From positions 186,001 to 250,000 of the forward strand of contig CAKNFJ010000001.1 in NCBI GenBank assembly GCA_930633495.1: 64,000 nt of DNA, in the 5' to 3' direction. Made by a program: the position numbers and the translations under genes. The stretch's first letter is position 1. The number at the start of each line of letters is the position of its first letter. Below the pieces are notes generated by a model. It was not told the origin of the DNA. It saw nothing but the letters and a program-made list of their open reading frames with translations, and ran no database searches. Positions 27,230 to 37,861 of the stretch are shown one piece after another. This stretch comes from Hyphomicrobiales bacterium. GTDB lineage: Bacteria; Pseudomonadota; Alphaproteobacteria; Rhizobiales; Beijerinckiaceae.

Positions 27230-30200
27230 TCAGCCTCCGGCGTGGGGAGGTTTGCCGGAGCGCAGCTTGCGGGCGGGGAAGCCTGGATCGAGCACCCGGC
27301 CGAGTTCATCGATGCGGACCTGACGCGCCTTCCAGCGCTGCAGCGAGCTGGCCGAGCCGTAAACGTAGCGGAAGGGGTCGTCCTTGTCGGCATCGCGCGT
27401 CTTCAGGCTGCCGGCCTCCTGCGGCAGCGCTAGCACGAGCGTCCCGGCCGAGAATTTGACGACGCGCATCAGCTTGCGGTCACCCTCCTGCTCGATCGCG
27501 ATCACGTCGTTCTGCTGCAGCGAGAGCACCTTGCGGGCCGTCGGGTTCGCGGCCCGGATCGGCGAGATCCAATCGCGCTGATGCGCCTCGAACATCGAGA
27601 CGACCTCGTCCTTCCACTTGCCGTTCTTCAGCTCCCACATGTCGAAGCGATAGTTGGAGTCGCCCTTATAGGCCTTGTAGGCGCGGCCCTCGCGATCCCT
27701 GATCGGGATGACCGAAAGCGGCTCGACGACGCGGATGCGGCGCAGGCCGGGAAAAGAGCGCGGCCCCAGATCCGGATGGCCGAAGGTTCTGATCGCCTGC
27801 TCGAAGGCGCCGCCTTCCTTGCCGGCCGTCCAGTCCTTCAGCTTCTGCCTGAGGTCATCGTCGCGGATCGCATCGAGATCGGCCGGTTTCCGGAAGCTGG
27901 AGAGCGGCTTGCGGGTGACGACGATGTCAAGCCCGCGCGCATCTTTCTCGCCGGTGAGGCCATAGGCGGTCTCGTTGTGCAGGCGGGCAGCAGTGGCGTC
28001 CTTCCGCCGGGAGAGCCCGGCCTTGCTGGCCGTGCCATGGTCGGGGCGATGGCTGACGATAATGGCGCGCACGGCGCCACCGACCTCGTCGGAGAAACCA
28101 TCCCAGGGATCGGGGATGTCGGCGATGACACGGCTCGCCCCCTCATGGCCGTGGCGAGCAGCCTCACGCGCGATGCGGTTCAGCATGCCGCGATCGGTCA
28201 CCGCGACGACGATCGCATCGATGGCGTGGTGGCGGTGGTCCTTGCGGTTCTTCGGCTGGTTGGCGTGGCCGGTCAGATTGTGGTCCGGCAGATGATGGTT
28301 CAGGCTCCAGGCCCGCCGCAGCATCTCAGTCAGCCGCCCGGGCGAGACCCAGACATGGGACGAGCCCTCGCCCTTCTCCGGGTAGAGCGCCGCGAGATAT
28401 TCCCGCGCCAGCCGCGAGAGATGCTGCGTGTCGGTGAGATGCCGGGCGAGGAAGCCGCCCTGCGCGTCGAAGCGATGGATGGCGTCCGGCTCGAAGCGCC
28501 AGCGCTTCTCCTTCGGCAGGCGCGCGGCGCGGGCGGCGATGGCGTCCCATTCGGCATCCGGCCCGAAATGGGCGCGCAGATCGGCCTGTGCTTCCCATGG
28601 CGTGCGCTTGCGCTTGATCCGGTTGACCTCGCGCAGGCAGAGAACGCGGTTTCCGCCGGAATCGTCGAGCGTAGCGCTGAAGGGCAGGATGTGATCGACC
28701 TCGACCACGTCCGAAAACAGCATCTCCATCGAGATCTTGCGGCCGGAGTAGACGCAGCGGCGGTCCAGCACGTTCTCGCGGTTCAGCTCCTCCCAGAGCT
28801 TGAGCAGAGCGCGGTTGCCGCCCTTGTCGGCCTGCCCAAGCTCGTTCAGCTTCTTCGAGCGCTTCTCCGCCGCCTCGCGGTTCTCGCGGTTTCGGGTGTT
28901 GACCTCGCGCTTGCGCTCCTCGTCGAGCTTGAGCTCACGGGCGAGCTCGATCGCGATCTCGACGGGCGGGCCATAGCGGCGGATCAGCGTGTTGAGCACG
29001 CGGCGCAACTGATTGAGGCCGATATGCACGGTCGGGTTCGTCAGCCGGCCGATGCGCAGCGCATCGTCCTCCTCGTCGGGATCGGCCGTGCCCGGCAGGA
29101 TGTGCCGCTCGAGGATGGCGCCGTAATAGGGCAATGCCGGATGGCCCTTCCCGTCCTGCCAGATCTGCCCGTCGCGGAAATCGGAGTGATGGCCGAGGCC
29201 GGCAGCCTCCACCGCCTCGCTATAGACGATGACCCTGTCCTTCAGCGCCTCCACCAGCGCCTTCGTCGCCGTCTCGCCGAAGCGGCCATAGCCTTCGGGG
29301 AGGCGCGCGCCGGTCACAGCCTGCGCCTGCTCGCCTGTGAGACCATGGCGCTCGCGCAGCCAGGCTTCGAAACACGCCACCTCCTCGTCGCTTTCGAGCT
29401 GGCGCAAGCGGCCGACCACCTCCCATTGCGTCACCGGCGAGAGGCCGAGCCACGTCTTGCCGAAGCGCTTCGCATGGGACATCTCGGCGGCAACCTCGTC
29501 GCCCTTCATGTCCTTGCGGTTCTCGCTTTCCTTGTTGAAGCGCGCATCGGGATCGAGTTTCAGCGCCTTGCGCAGGGACGCATAGGCGACGGTCTTCTTG
29601 CCGGCGAGCTTCGACAGCAGGGAGTCGCGCTCCGGCTTGTCTAGCGCGCGTGCTCCCGTGCCCGGCTGCACGATCCTGAGCGCATTGACCTCTTCGAGCA
29701 GGCGCCGGCGCTGGAACAAGGGATGCGCCTTGGGCAGGCGCGGCTCGGGCGGCCGCAGCGTGCAATAGCCGATCTTCGGCTCCTTCAGCGGGCGCTGGTG
29801 AAAGATGATCTCGTGGAACTGCTGCTTTCGCTCGGGCGTCAGCAGCCCGGGATGATGCGGCGCCTGCGCTTCCCAGATCGCCTCGAACTCGTCTTCGAGC
29901 ATCTGGCGGTCGGGGTAGAAGTTATAGGCGTCGCTGGCTTTTCCGTCTTCGGAGAGACGAGAGACGACGCGCGTGCGCACCAGCGGGATCGCGTTCGGGT
30001 CGGCGCCGGCGCGACGTCCATGCAGGAATTCGCCGAGAGTGCGGGCGCCGGCAGCGTCCATCTGTTCGTGGAGCTCGCGGACGCCGATCCTGATCTTGCC
30101 GCTGTCGTCGTCGTTCTGGCCGCGGTCGGTCTTGCGGTTGGACTTGAAGCCGCGGCGCTGATTGAGGTGAAAGAGCGCGCGCCCGAGATGGGCGAGCGGC

Positions 30201-30541
30201 AACTCGTCGTCGAGCGCTTTCGCCCGCAGTTCATAGGGATCGAGCGCGGCGAGCTTCTGGCGCTCCTCCTCGTCGGCCGGGAAGAAGCCGGCCAGCGTCA
30301 GGTATTTGACGAGGGCCGCCTGGCGCTGCTTGAATCGGTCGCGCCGGCGCCGCATGGCGCGGGCGTCGCGGCGGGCGCCGGCCAGCGAGGCGCCCGATTT
30401 CGGTTCGCGCCCGTCCGAGAAGATGCGCGAGCCGGCCGCGACGATGCGCTTCGGCGTCCAGGCGCCATCGGCGAGAACGACTTCAATGACCGCCCAACCC
30501 AGCGAATTCGTGCCGAGATCGGCCCCCAAACGCCACTGCAT
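27230..30541 (-). CDS. cas9: CRISPR-associated endonuclease Cas9, subtype II-C
   Basis: 1103 residues, the compact II-C size. All catalytic residues are present. RuvC-I has Asp8 in GADLGTNSLGWAV. An Arg-rich bridge helix lies at about 55-76 (ARRDARAMRRRRDRFKQRQ). RuvC-II has Glu532 in VEIAIELARELK. HNH has Asp616-His617 in VEVDHILPFS, with Asn640 in REVNRIK. RuvC-III has His772 and Asp775 in HHAIDAIVVA. The PAM-interacting C-terminal domain runs from roughly 850. It is guided by crRNA paired with tracrRNA and cuts both DNA strands. The gene leads the operon cas9-cas1-cas2, divergent from the tracrRNA gene. No truncation or missing active-site residue was seen, so the system looks functional. 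The PAM cannot be read from sequence. Confidence 0.98.
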   Translation of the reverse strand: MQWRLGADLGTNSLGWAVIEVVLADGAWTPKRIVAAGSRIFSDGREPKSGASLAGARRDARAMRRRRDRFKQRQAALVKYLTLAGFFPADEEERQKLAALDPYELRAKALDDELPLAHLGRALFHLNQRRGFKSNRKTDRGQNDDDSGKIRIGVRELHEQMDAAGARTLGEFLHGRRAGADPNAIPLVRTRVVSRLSEDGKASDAYNFYPDRQMLEDEFEAIWEAQAPHHPGLLTPERKQQFHEIIFHQRPLKEPKIGYCTLRPPEPRLPKAHPLFQRRRLLEEVNALRIVQPGTGARALDKPERDSLLSKLAGKKTVAYASLRKALKLDPDARFNKESENRKDMKGDEVAAEMSHAKRFGKTWLGLSPVTQWEVVGRLRQLESDEEVACFEAWLRERHGLTGEQAQAVTGARLPEGYGRFGETATKALVEALKDRVIVYSEAVEAAGLGHHSDFRDGQIWQDGKGHPALPYYGAILERHILPGTADPDEEDDALRIGRLTNPTVHIGLNQLRRVLNTLIRRYGPPVEIAIELARELKLDEERKREVNTRNRENREAAEKRSKKLNELGQADKGGNRALLKLWEELNRENVLDRRCVYSGRKISMEMLFSDVVEVDHILPFSATLDDSGGNRVLCLREVNRIKRKRTPWEAQADLRAHFGPDAEWDAIAARAARLPKEKRWRFEPDAIHRFDAQGGFLARHLTDTQHLSRLAREYLAALYPEKGEGSSHVWVSPGRLTEMLRRAWSLNHHLPDHNLTGHANQPKNRKDHRHHAIDAIVVAVTDRGMLNRIAREAARHGHEGASRVIADIPDPWDGFSDEVGGAVRAIIVSHRPDHGTASKAGLSRRKDATAARLHNETAYGLTGEKDARGLDIVVTRKPLSSFRKPADLDAIRDDDLRQKLKDWTAGKEGGAFEQAIRTFGHPDLGPRSFPGLRRIRVVEPLSVIPIRDREGRAYKAYKGDSNYRFDMWELKNGKWKDEVVSMFEAHQRDWISPIRAANPTARKVLSLQQNDVIAIEQEGDRKLMRVVKFSAGTLVLALPQEAGSLKTRDADKDDPFRYVYGSASSLQRWKARQVRIDELGRVLDPGFPARKLRSGKPPHAGG

Positions 30542-30573
30542 TAGCTACCCCCCGACGCATCTTCCACGACCAT

Positions 30574-30644
30574 CCGATAGTGCGCAACCTATGGATGTAT
30601 CCAACAGACGCGATCTAACGCAACGGCACTATCGGGAAGATAGT
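30574..30644 (-). promoter_or_regulatory. Predicted cas9 promoter bracketed by a 10-bp inverted repeat
   Basis: On the minus strand, TTGCGT (30623-30618) and ATACAT (30600-30595) are 17 bp apart and could be the cas9 promoter. CCGATAGTGC at 30574-30583 and its exact reverse complement at 30626-30635 flank this pair. A third half-site, GATAGT at 30639-30644, forms a small hairpin with ACTATC at 30628-30633. The arrangement suggests an operator for a repressor; none is encoded nearby. Confidence 0.4.
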
Positions 30645-30759
30645 CGAAGATCGAACTTGGCATGCCCGAAGGATCGCAAGCTGCTGCTTCCAATTCGTGG
30701 CACGGATTCCGGAACCTGCCGCCCCCTGCGCATCCTCGGCGCTCCGGATAACAAGCGCG

Positions 30760-30788
30760 CTTGACTGCCGTCGCCGGCCAGCTATTCT
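30760..30788 (+). promoter_or_regulatory. Predicted tracrRNA promoter
   Basis: CTTGAC at 30760-30765 and TATTCT at 30783-30788 are separated by 17 bp. The -35 fits the alphaproteobacterial consensus exactly. The -10, with its preceding GC, repeats the last bases of the CRISPR repeat (GCTATTCT). A start about 7 bp downstream, near 30795, coincides with the first base of the anti-repeat. Confidence 0.7.
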
Positions 30789-30794
30789 GGAACC

Positions 30795-30872
30795 TCAGAG
30801 ATCGCGGTCTGGCTGTTAACAAGCAGTCATGTCTGCACCAGATAAGGGCGGCGCTCCGGCGTCGCCTTTTTT
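30795..30872 (+). ncRNA. tracrRNA
   Basis: The anti-repeat at 30794-30820 has 16 exact complementary bases to the CRISPR repeat (CTCAGAGATCGCGGTC, 30794-30809). These are followed by a bulged, wobble-rich stretch (30810-30820) that pairs with the 5' end of the repeat. Downstream, a short stem-loop (GCAG 30823-30826 with CTGC 30833-30836) resembles the nexus, and an 8-bp terminator hairpin ends in six Ts. Predicted size is about 78 nt. RNase III would process the duplex. The gene lies beyond cas9 on the opposite strand and overlaps the 3' end of the sugar kinase gene in antisense. Confidence 0.9.
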
Positions 30873-31826
30873 GTTATGCTTCAGTGCGATGGCGGCATCG
30901 ACCTCCACCGCACACGGCAGATCGGCGCCAGAACGGGTGACGGTGATGGCGGCTGCCGCAGTGGCGTAGGTCAGCAAATCCGCGATCGCGTCGGAATCAA
31001 GCACCGCGACCGCCTCCGGGCTGAGCCGGCCGGTTTGCGCCAGCCGGGCGAGCAGCGCGGCGTGGAAGGCGTCGCCGGCTCCGACCGTATCGCGCACGGC
31101 AACCCTGTGGCCCGGCACGGAAACCTGGCCTGAGGCGAAGAAGGCGGTGGCACCGTGCTCGCCTCGGGTGACGACCACGAGCGTCGCTCCCAGGTCGAGC
31201 CAATAGGCAGCCGCCTCCGCAACGGTGAGCTGGCCGTCCCAGGCAATGCGGATATCTTCATCGCTGGCCTTGATGATCGTTGCCGCCCGGTAGAAGCGTT
31301 GGGCCGCGCCGTGCCAGCCCGACATGTCGCCAATCGCGGTCGGTCGCAAATTCGGATCGACACTGATGAGGCGCCTGCCCTTCTCGCGCTCGGCCAGAGC
31401 GGCATAGGCCGCGCCAGCCGGCTCGACGGCCAGCGTATAGGAGCCGAAGGTCAGCGCCCGAACCGCGTCGGGCAGTGTCGCGGGCAGGTCGTGGAGGCCG
31501 AGCGAGCGATCCGCCGCGCCTTCGCCGTGAAAGGAATAGCTCGGATGCCCGTCCCTCCCGGTCGTCACGGCCGAGATCGTCGTGAGCCGATCCGTGCGAA
31601 CGAGGTAACGGTCATCGACGCCCTCTCGCCTCAGCACATCGGCGAGCAGCCCGCCGAAGCCGTCGCGCGAGACGCCGCCGAGGAAGGCCGACTCGACGCC
31701 GAGCCGGGCAAGGCCGACCGCGACATTGAAGGGAGAGCCGCCGGCCACCAGCCGCGCAGGCATTTCGATCCCCTCGGCGACGCCGGCGAACAGATCGACC
31801 AGCGCTTCGCCACAAACCAGAATCAT
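30816..31826 (-). CDS. PfkB-family carbohydrate kinase (fructokinase/ribokinase-like)
   Basis: 336 residues from the ATG at 31826; an ATG six bases upstream is an alternative, but a GGAGG lies at better spacing for the inner one. The start MILVCGEALVDLF and the GGSPFNVAVGLARLGVESAF segment match the PfkB sugar-binding fold. The C-terminal anion-hole motif is DTVGAGDAFHAALLARL, with the catalytic Asp. It phosphorylates a sugar, most likely fructose or a related ketose, using ATP. The last 20 codons (HNKKGDAGAPPLSGADMTAC) lie antisense within the tracrRNA gene and look like a non-conserved tail. No linked sugar transporter is visible. Confidence 0.85.
   Translation of the reverse strand: MILVCGEALVDLFAGVAEGIEMPARLVAGGSPFNVAVGLARLGVESAFLGGVSRDGFGGLLADVLRREGVDDRYLVRTDRLTTISAVTTGRDGHPSYSFHGEGAADRSLGLHDLPATLPDAVRALTFGSYTLAVEPAGAAYAALAEREKGRRLISVDPNLRPTAIGDMSGWHGAAQRFYRAATIIKASDEDIRIAWDGQLTVAEAAAYWLDLGATLVVVTRGEHGATAFFASGQVSVPGHRVAVRDTVGAGDAFHAALLARLAQTGRLSPEAVAVLDSDAIADLLTYATAAAAITVTRSGADLPCAVEVDAAIALKHNKKGDAGAPPLSGADMTAC
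30847..30872 (+). terminator. tracrRNA Rho-independent terminator
   Basis: The stem GGCGGCGC (30847-30854) pairs with GCGTCGCC (30859-30866) across a TCCG loop, with one G-U pair. A run of six Ts follows at 30867-30872. It forms the last hairpin of the tracrRNA. Confidence 0.85.
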
Positions 31827-31973
31827 GAGCATCGACCTCCGGTGGCGTTGACCGGAACGCGTTTTGTCACGGCCTCATCTTTCGGGATATCGCGCGGAGC
31901 AGCGCTGCCGGCGGTCATGAATCATTGCAGGGGGCGCTCGCGAGCGTGAGAACCAAGAAGCTATCCGCCATGT

Positions 31974-33368
31974 TCAGCATCCGGGGAGGTTGACGGCGAG
32001 GCCGCCGGTCGAGGTTTCCTTGTATTTAACGCTCATATCGAGGCCGGTCTGGCGCATGGTCTCGATGCAGGCGTCGAGCGGCACGACATGGATGCCGTCG
32101 CCACGGAGCGCGAGCGAGGCGGCGGCGACGGCCTTGATGGCGCCGAGCCCGTTGCGCTCGATGCACGGCACCTGCACGAGGCCGCGCGCCGGGTCGCAGG
32201 TCATGCCGAGATGATGCTCCAGCGCGATCTCGGCGGCGTTCTCGACCTGCGCATTCGAACCACCGAGCGCAGCACAGAGACCGGCGGCTGCCATGGCGGC
32301 GGCGGAGCCGACCTCGCCCTGGCAGCCGACTTCGGCGCCAGAGATCGAGGCGTTGGTCTTGATGATCCCGCCGACGGCGGCTGCGGTCAGCAGGAAGTCG
32401 CGGATGCCTTCGTGAGAAGCGCCGACGCAATGGTCGCGGTAGTAGCGGATCACCGCGGGCACGACGCCGGCGGCGCCGTTGGTCGGCGCGGTGACGACCC
32501 GGCCGCCGGCCGCGTTCTCCTCGTTCACCGCCATCGCATAGACCGACAGCCAGTCGTTGACGGCATGCGGCTGGGCGGCGTTGCTGCCGCGCTCGGCGAG
32601 AAGCGCCTGATGGATGGCACGAGCGCGGCGGCGGACCTTGAGGCCGCCCGGAAGCGTACCGTCGGTGGCAAGGCCGCGGTCGATGCAGGCGTCCATCGCC
32701 GCCCAGAGCTGGTCGAGATCGGCGTCGAGCGTGGCATGGCCGCCGGCCGTTTCGTTCGCCCGCTTCATCGCGGCGATACCGAGGCCGGAAGCCTCGCCCA
32801 TGTTAAGCATCTCGGCAGCGGAGGCGAACGGGTAAGGGCGCGTGACCTTGGCGTCATCTCCCTTGAGGCTTGCATTCCGGAGCTCGCTTTCGGTCAGGAC
32901 GAAGCCACCGCCGATCGAATAATAGGTCTCGGAAAAGTGCAGCTTCCCGGCGGTGGTGTAGCTGCGCATAACCATGCCGTTGGCATGGCCAGGCAGCGCC
33001 GGGCCGTAGTCGAAGACGACGTCCTTGTCGGGATCGAAAGCAAGCAGGCCGAGACCGGGGACATCGATCCGGCACTCGGTCTTGAGGGCGGCTTCGCGTC
33101 TCTCGGCCTCCTCGGGATCGAGCGTCTCGGGGCGATAGCCGAGGAGACCGAGGACGACGGCGCGATCGGTGGCGTGCCCCTTGCCGGTGAAGGCGAGGCT
33201 CCCATGCAGCGTCGCTTCGATCCGGACCGGCGTTTCCGAGCCAGAATCACGGCCCCTGGCTTCGCGGAGAGCATCGAGGAAGCGGGCGGCGGCCAACATG
33301 GGACCCATCGTGTGCGAACTCGAGGGGCCGACGCCGATCTTGAAGATGTCAAAGACGCTTAGGAACAT
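31974..33368 (-). CDS. sdaA: L-serine dehydratase, single-chain iron-sulfur type
   Basis: 464 residues from the ATG at 33368, chosen because the family begins [20 protein letters not shown]. Both the beta (N-terminal) and alpha (C-terminal) domains are fused. Conserved stretches include [16 protein letters not shown] and, in the catalytic part, [18 protein letters not shown] and [17 protein letters not shown], with cysteines for the 4Fe-4S cluster (also [20 protein letters not shown]). It deaminates L-serine to pyruvate and ammonia. It stands alone between the sugar kinase (141 bp away) and a tRNA gene. Confidence 0.95.
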   Translation of the reverse strand: MFLSVFDIFKIGVGPSSSHTMGPMLAAARFLDALREARGRDSGSETPVRIEATLHGSLAFTGKGHATDRAVVLGLLGYRPETLDPEEAERREAALKTECRIDVPGLGLLAFDPDKDVVFDYGPALPGHANGMVMRSYTTAGKLHFSETYYSIGGGFVLTESELRNASLKGDDAKVTRPYPFASAAEMLNMGEASGLGIAAMKRANETAGGHATLDADLDQLWAAMDACIDRGLATDGTLPGGLKVRRRARAIHQALLAERGSNAAQPHAVNDWLSVYAMAVNEENAAGGRVVTAPTNGAAGVVPAVIRYYRDHCVGASHEGIRDFLLTAAAVGGIIKTNASISGAEVGCQGEVGSAAAMAAAGLCAALGGSNAQVENAAEIALEHHLGMTCDPARGLVQVPCIERNGLGAIKAVAAASLALRGDGIHVVPLDACIETMRQTGLDMSVKYKETSTGGLAVNLPGC

Positions 33369-33943
33369 CGGGCTCTCGAAGTGCCTGGAGGGGGCGGGAG
33401 CGGCGCGCATGCCGCTCCCCGGAGGCTATGAAGATAAACGGCGCCCCGTCAGTCAACGTAGATCGGATGGGCAGGGCGGAACCCGCCGATTTCAGCCAGC
33501 ACGCGGCCTCTAGGCCCGCGACGGGAACGCCCACGACCTTGAAGGGGAGTTCCCCCAATGCACTTGAATTCGCTCTCCCCGAAACCACGCGTGGGCGGCG
33601 CCCAGAGCGACCGGCACGTCTCGGACGGGCGGAAAACCTCATCAGCCAGCGACCCGTCCAGGAAAAGGCTCGGTCTTGAATCTCGGCACTCCTGCGTCGA
33701 TCCGAAAACTTCGGAACAACGGCGGGAGACGCGATCGTCTGAGCCATATCGCACCATGGTAGCCGCCAAGACGCGGCTTGAGCAGAACGCCCCCAAACAT
33801 CGCCGTGGTGCATGACATCGGTGCCAGCAGCCGGAAAGGCCGAGCGGGACCCGGATAGAACAAGCCGAGACCAAATTGCGATCAGGAGTTCATCAAGAAC
33901 GTAGTCAAAGACCGTGCATCGCAACTTAAGTCTTTGATTTAAA
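33369..33943. other. Intergenic region between sdaA and tRNA-Asp, no supported gene
   Basis: 575 bp. Open frames of up to 141 codons exist on both strands, but none has recognisable domains, a signal peptide or a convincing ribosome site. On the minus strand after the tRNA, CAAAGAC and GTCTTTG (33934-33940 and 33905-33911) could form a weak hairpin. It should also hold the sdaA promoter. Confidence 0.3.
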
Positions 33944-34020
33944 TGGCGCGGGCGACGGGGCTCGAACCCGCGACCTCCGGCGTGACAGGCCGGCACTCTA
34001 ACCAACTGAGCTACGCCCGC
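33944..34020 (-). tRNA. tRNA-Asp (GTC), copy 1
   Basis: 77-nt cloverleaf with encoded CCA. The acceptor stem is GCGGGCG with CGCCCGC, the anticodon loop is CTGTCAC with anticodon GTC, and the T-arm is GCGGGTTCGAGCCCCGT. Nearly identical to the copy at 34904-34980, which lies on the other strand. Confidence 0.97.
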
Positions 34021-34136
34021 GCTGGGCGGCTGAGGCATTCGCCGTCAGCGACGTGGTGAGTATTGCCCTCGGCCTGAAGTGTCAAGCGCACGATGCCGGC
34101 AAATTCACATCTGGGGAAAAATCCTTTCGCCGGCAC

Positions 34137-34595
34137 TCATCGCTCCGGCGCACCGTTCCCCGTTTCGGGCGATGCGAGGCAGGGATCAAGCATGACATGG
34201 CGCCGGTCCTGGCGGGCATATCCGCCCCGCAGGATGGCCTTGTCGCCCAGTTTGAGATCGTTGGCGCTGTACGTCACACAAAGCACGCGCATGCCCGGTT
34301 CGGCACAGACGGCGATGTACCAGAGTGCCCCATCCGTCTGAATCAGCGACACCGCCCCGGCGATCGCCATGTCGACGCGCGAATCGGGTGGGATAGAATC
34401 GGGCAACTGCCCGGCAATGTCCTCGCAGCTTGCGGGCCTGCCCGGCTGTTCAGGCTGCGAAAAAGCCGGACGGCCGATGAAAAAGGCGTCCGGCAGCAGC
34501 GCCTGCGCCGCGGCCGGCTGCAAGCCCAACGCGGCAAGGAGGCAGGCTGCGGCAAGGACAGACTCGCCGCGGCGGATCGGGGATGGTGTGCTCAT
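34137..34595 (-). CDS. Secreted hypothetical protein
   Basis: 152 residues from the ATG at 34595 (MSTPSPIRRGESVLAAACLL). A signal peptide with cleavage after about residue 30 (LAALGLQPAAAQA) is clear. The mature part, about 120 residues, contains four cysteines (ASCEDIAGQL, YIAVCAEPG, RVLCVTYSAND, LDPCLASPE), which suggests two disulfides in the periplasm. I recognise no family. It lies between two tRNA genes, with no operon partner. Coding potential is supported by the signal peptide and even amino-acid composition. Confidence 0.6.
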   Translation of the reverse strand: MSTPSPIRRGESVLAAACLLAALGLQPAAAQALLPDAFFIGRPAFSQPEQPGRPASCEDIAGQLPDSIPPDSRVDMAIAGAVSLIQTDGALWYIAVCAEPGMRVLCVTYSANDLKLGDKAILRGGYARQDRRHVMLDPCLASPETGNGAPER

Positions 34596-34758
34596 CCTCG
34601 CCAGACTGCCCGGCAAGATGGCGGAAATCCGCCTGGGCCCCTACCTCCGACCTGACGCGATCACGGTGATCCGGATATCCGCTCTCGCAATTCGTCCACG
34701 CCTGACGATGCGGGGCGCTTGCGATACAGCGCCTCAGGCCTTAAACGGCAAACGCCGG

Positions 34759-34834
34759 GGGCGGTTAGCTCAGTTGGTAGAGCGCCTCGTTTACACCGAG
34801 GATGTCGGCGGTTCGAGCCCGTCACTGCCCACCA
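34759..34834 (+). tRNA. tRNA-Val (TAC)
   Basis: 76-nt cloverleaf with encoded CCA. The acceptor is GGGCGGT with ACTGCCC (one G-U pair), the anticodon stem-loop is CCTCG-TTTACAC-CGAGG with anticodon TAC, and the T-loop is GGTTCGAGCC. It lies 69 bp before the second tRNA-Asp on the same strand and may be co-transcribed with it. Confidence 0.97.
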
Positions 34835-34903
34835 CCCTTCACGGACATCGTGGCCAGCCACGGTCCAGACCCTGCTGACGACCGCATGTCGCAGCAAAAA
34901 AAT

Positions 34904-34980
34904 GCGGGCGTAGCTCAGTCGGTTAGAGTGCCGGCCTGTCACGCCGGAGGTCGCGGGTTCGAGCCCCGTCGCCCGCGCCA
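34904..34980 (+). tRNA. tRNA-Asp (GTC), copy 2
   Basis: 77-nt cloverleaf with encoded CCA. It differs from the copy at 33944-34020 by one D-loop base (GTCGG against GTTGG) and lies in inverted orientation to it, 0.9 kb away. The anticodon is GTC. Confidence 0.97.
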
Positions 34981-35034
34981 GTTTCCGAAAATGCGCCGAG
35001 CAGTCCTGCCGGATGGTCCATCCTGTCGGCGCTC

Positions 35035-35067
35035 AAAAGAAAACCGCCGGCGCTTGCGCACCGGCGG
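35035..35067 (-). terminator. lon Rho-independent terminator
   Basis: On the minus strand, CCGCCGG (35067-35061) pairs with CCGGCGG (35050-35044) and is followed by TTTTCTTTT. It lies 22 bp after the lon stop. Confidence 0.8.
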
Positions 35068-35089
35068 CTGTCATTGCTTGGGCAAGCGA

Positions 35090-37516
<2,427 letters not shown>

Positions 37517-37655
37517 GGCAGTTCCTTTGCAGTTGCGCCCGGCGGACCCCCAAGATGGGCGGAGCGATCGGACGTAGCGGACAGAGCGACCATTCGCTCC
37601 TCCGCCCCTGCGCATCGCACCCTCGCTAGGCATGCGACTCTCGCAAGTGCACCTA

Positions 37656-37684
37656 AAGTGGAGACTTCCTCGCCGGCTTTCAAG
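37656..37684 (-). promoter_or_regulatory. Predicted RpoH (heat-shock) promoter of lon
   Basis: On the minus strand, CTTGAAA (37684-37678) is followed after 14 bp by CTCCACTT (37663-37656), close to the sigma-32-type pattern CTTGAAA and CCCCATNT. The transcript would have a leader of about 135 nt before the lon ATG. Heat-shock control of lon is established in proteobacteria; this site is a prediction. Confidence 0.6.
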
Positions 37685-37813
37685 CGAGGTATCCGAGCCA
37701 TGCACCGCTGTCCTGCAGCGGAGGAAGGACGGAAACCGCGACCTGCGACGGTTCAATCTCGGACAGGGCCGCCGCGATGCGGAACCGCGATCGACCCATG
37801 TCCATCACAACGC

Positions 37814-37836
37814 AAAACGCGCGCCAATGGCGCGCG
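37814..37836 (-). terminator. clpX terminator
   Basis: On the minus strand, an 8-bp GC-rich hairpin (CGCGCGCC type arms, 37818-37825 with 37829-37836) is followed by TTTT. It lies 26 bp after the clpX stop and separates clpX from lon transcription. Confidence 0.7.
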
Positions 37837-37861
37837 TCGCGTTGTCGCAATCGGCGAGAAA

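Noticed and set aside
27581..29644. A 687-codon open frame on plus inside cas9
   Set aside because: Antisense shadow of cas9 with low-complexity Ala/Arg/Gly composition and no recognisable domain.
25851..30541. Possible csn2 or cas4 in the cas operon
   Set aside because: Only cas9, cas1 and cas2 occupy the operon, with overlaps or gaps of a few bases. No room or homologous frame remains, hence subtype II-C.
30816..30880. PfkB gene as a pseudogene because of its odd tail
   Set aside because: All kinase motifs, including the GAGD anion hole, are intact. Only the last 20 residues are atypical.
33428..33874. Open frames between sdaA and tRNA-Asp on both strands
   Set aside because: No ribosome site, signal peptide, domain or consistent composition. 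The frames look random.
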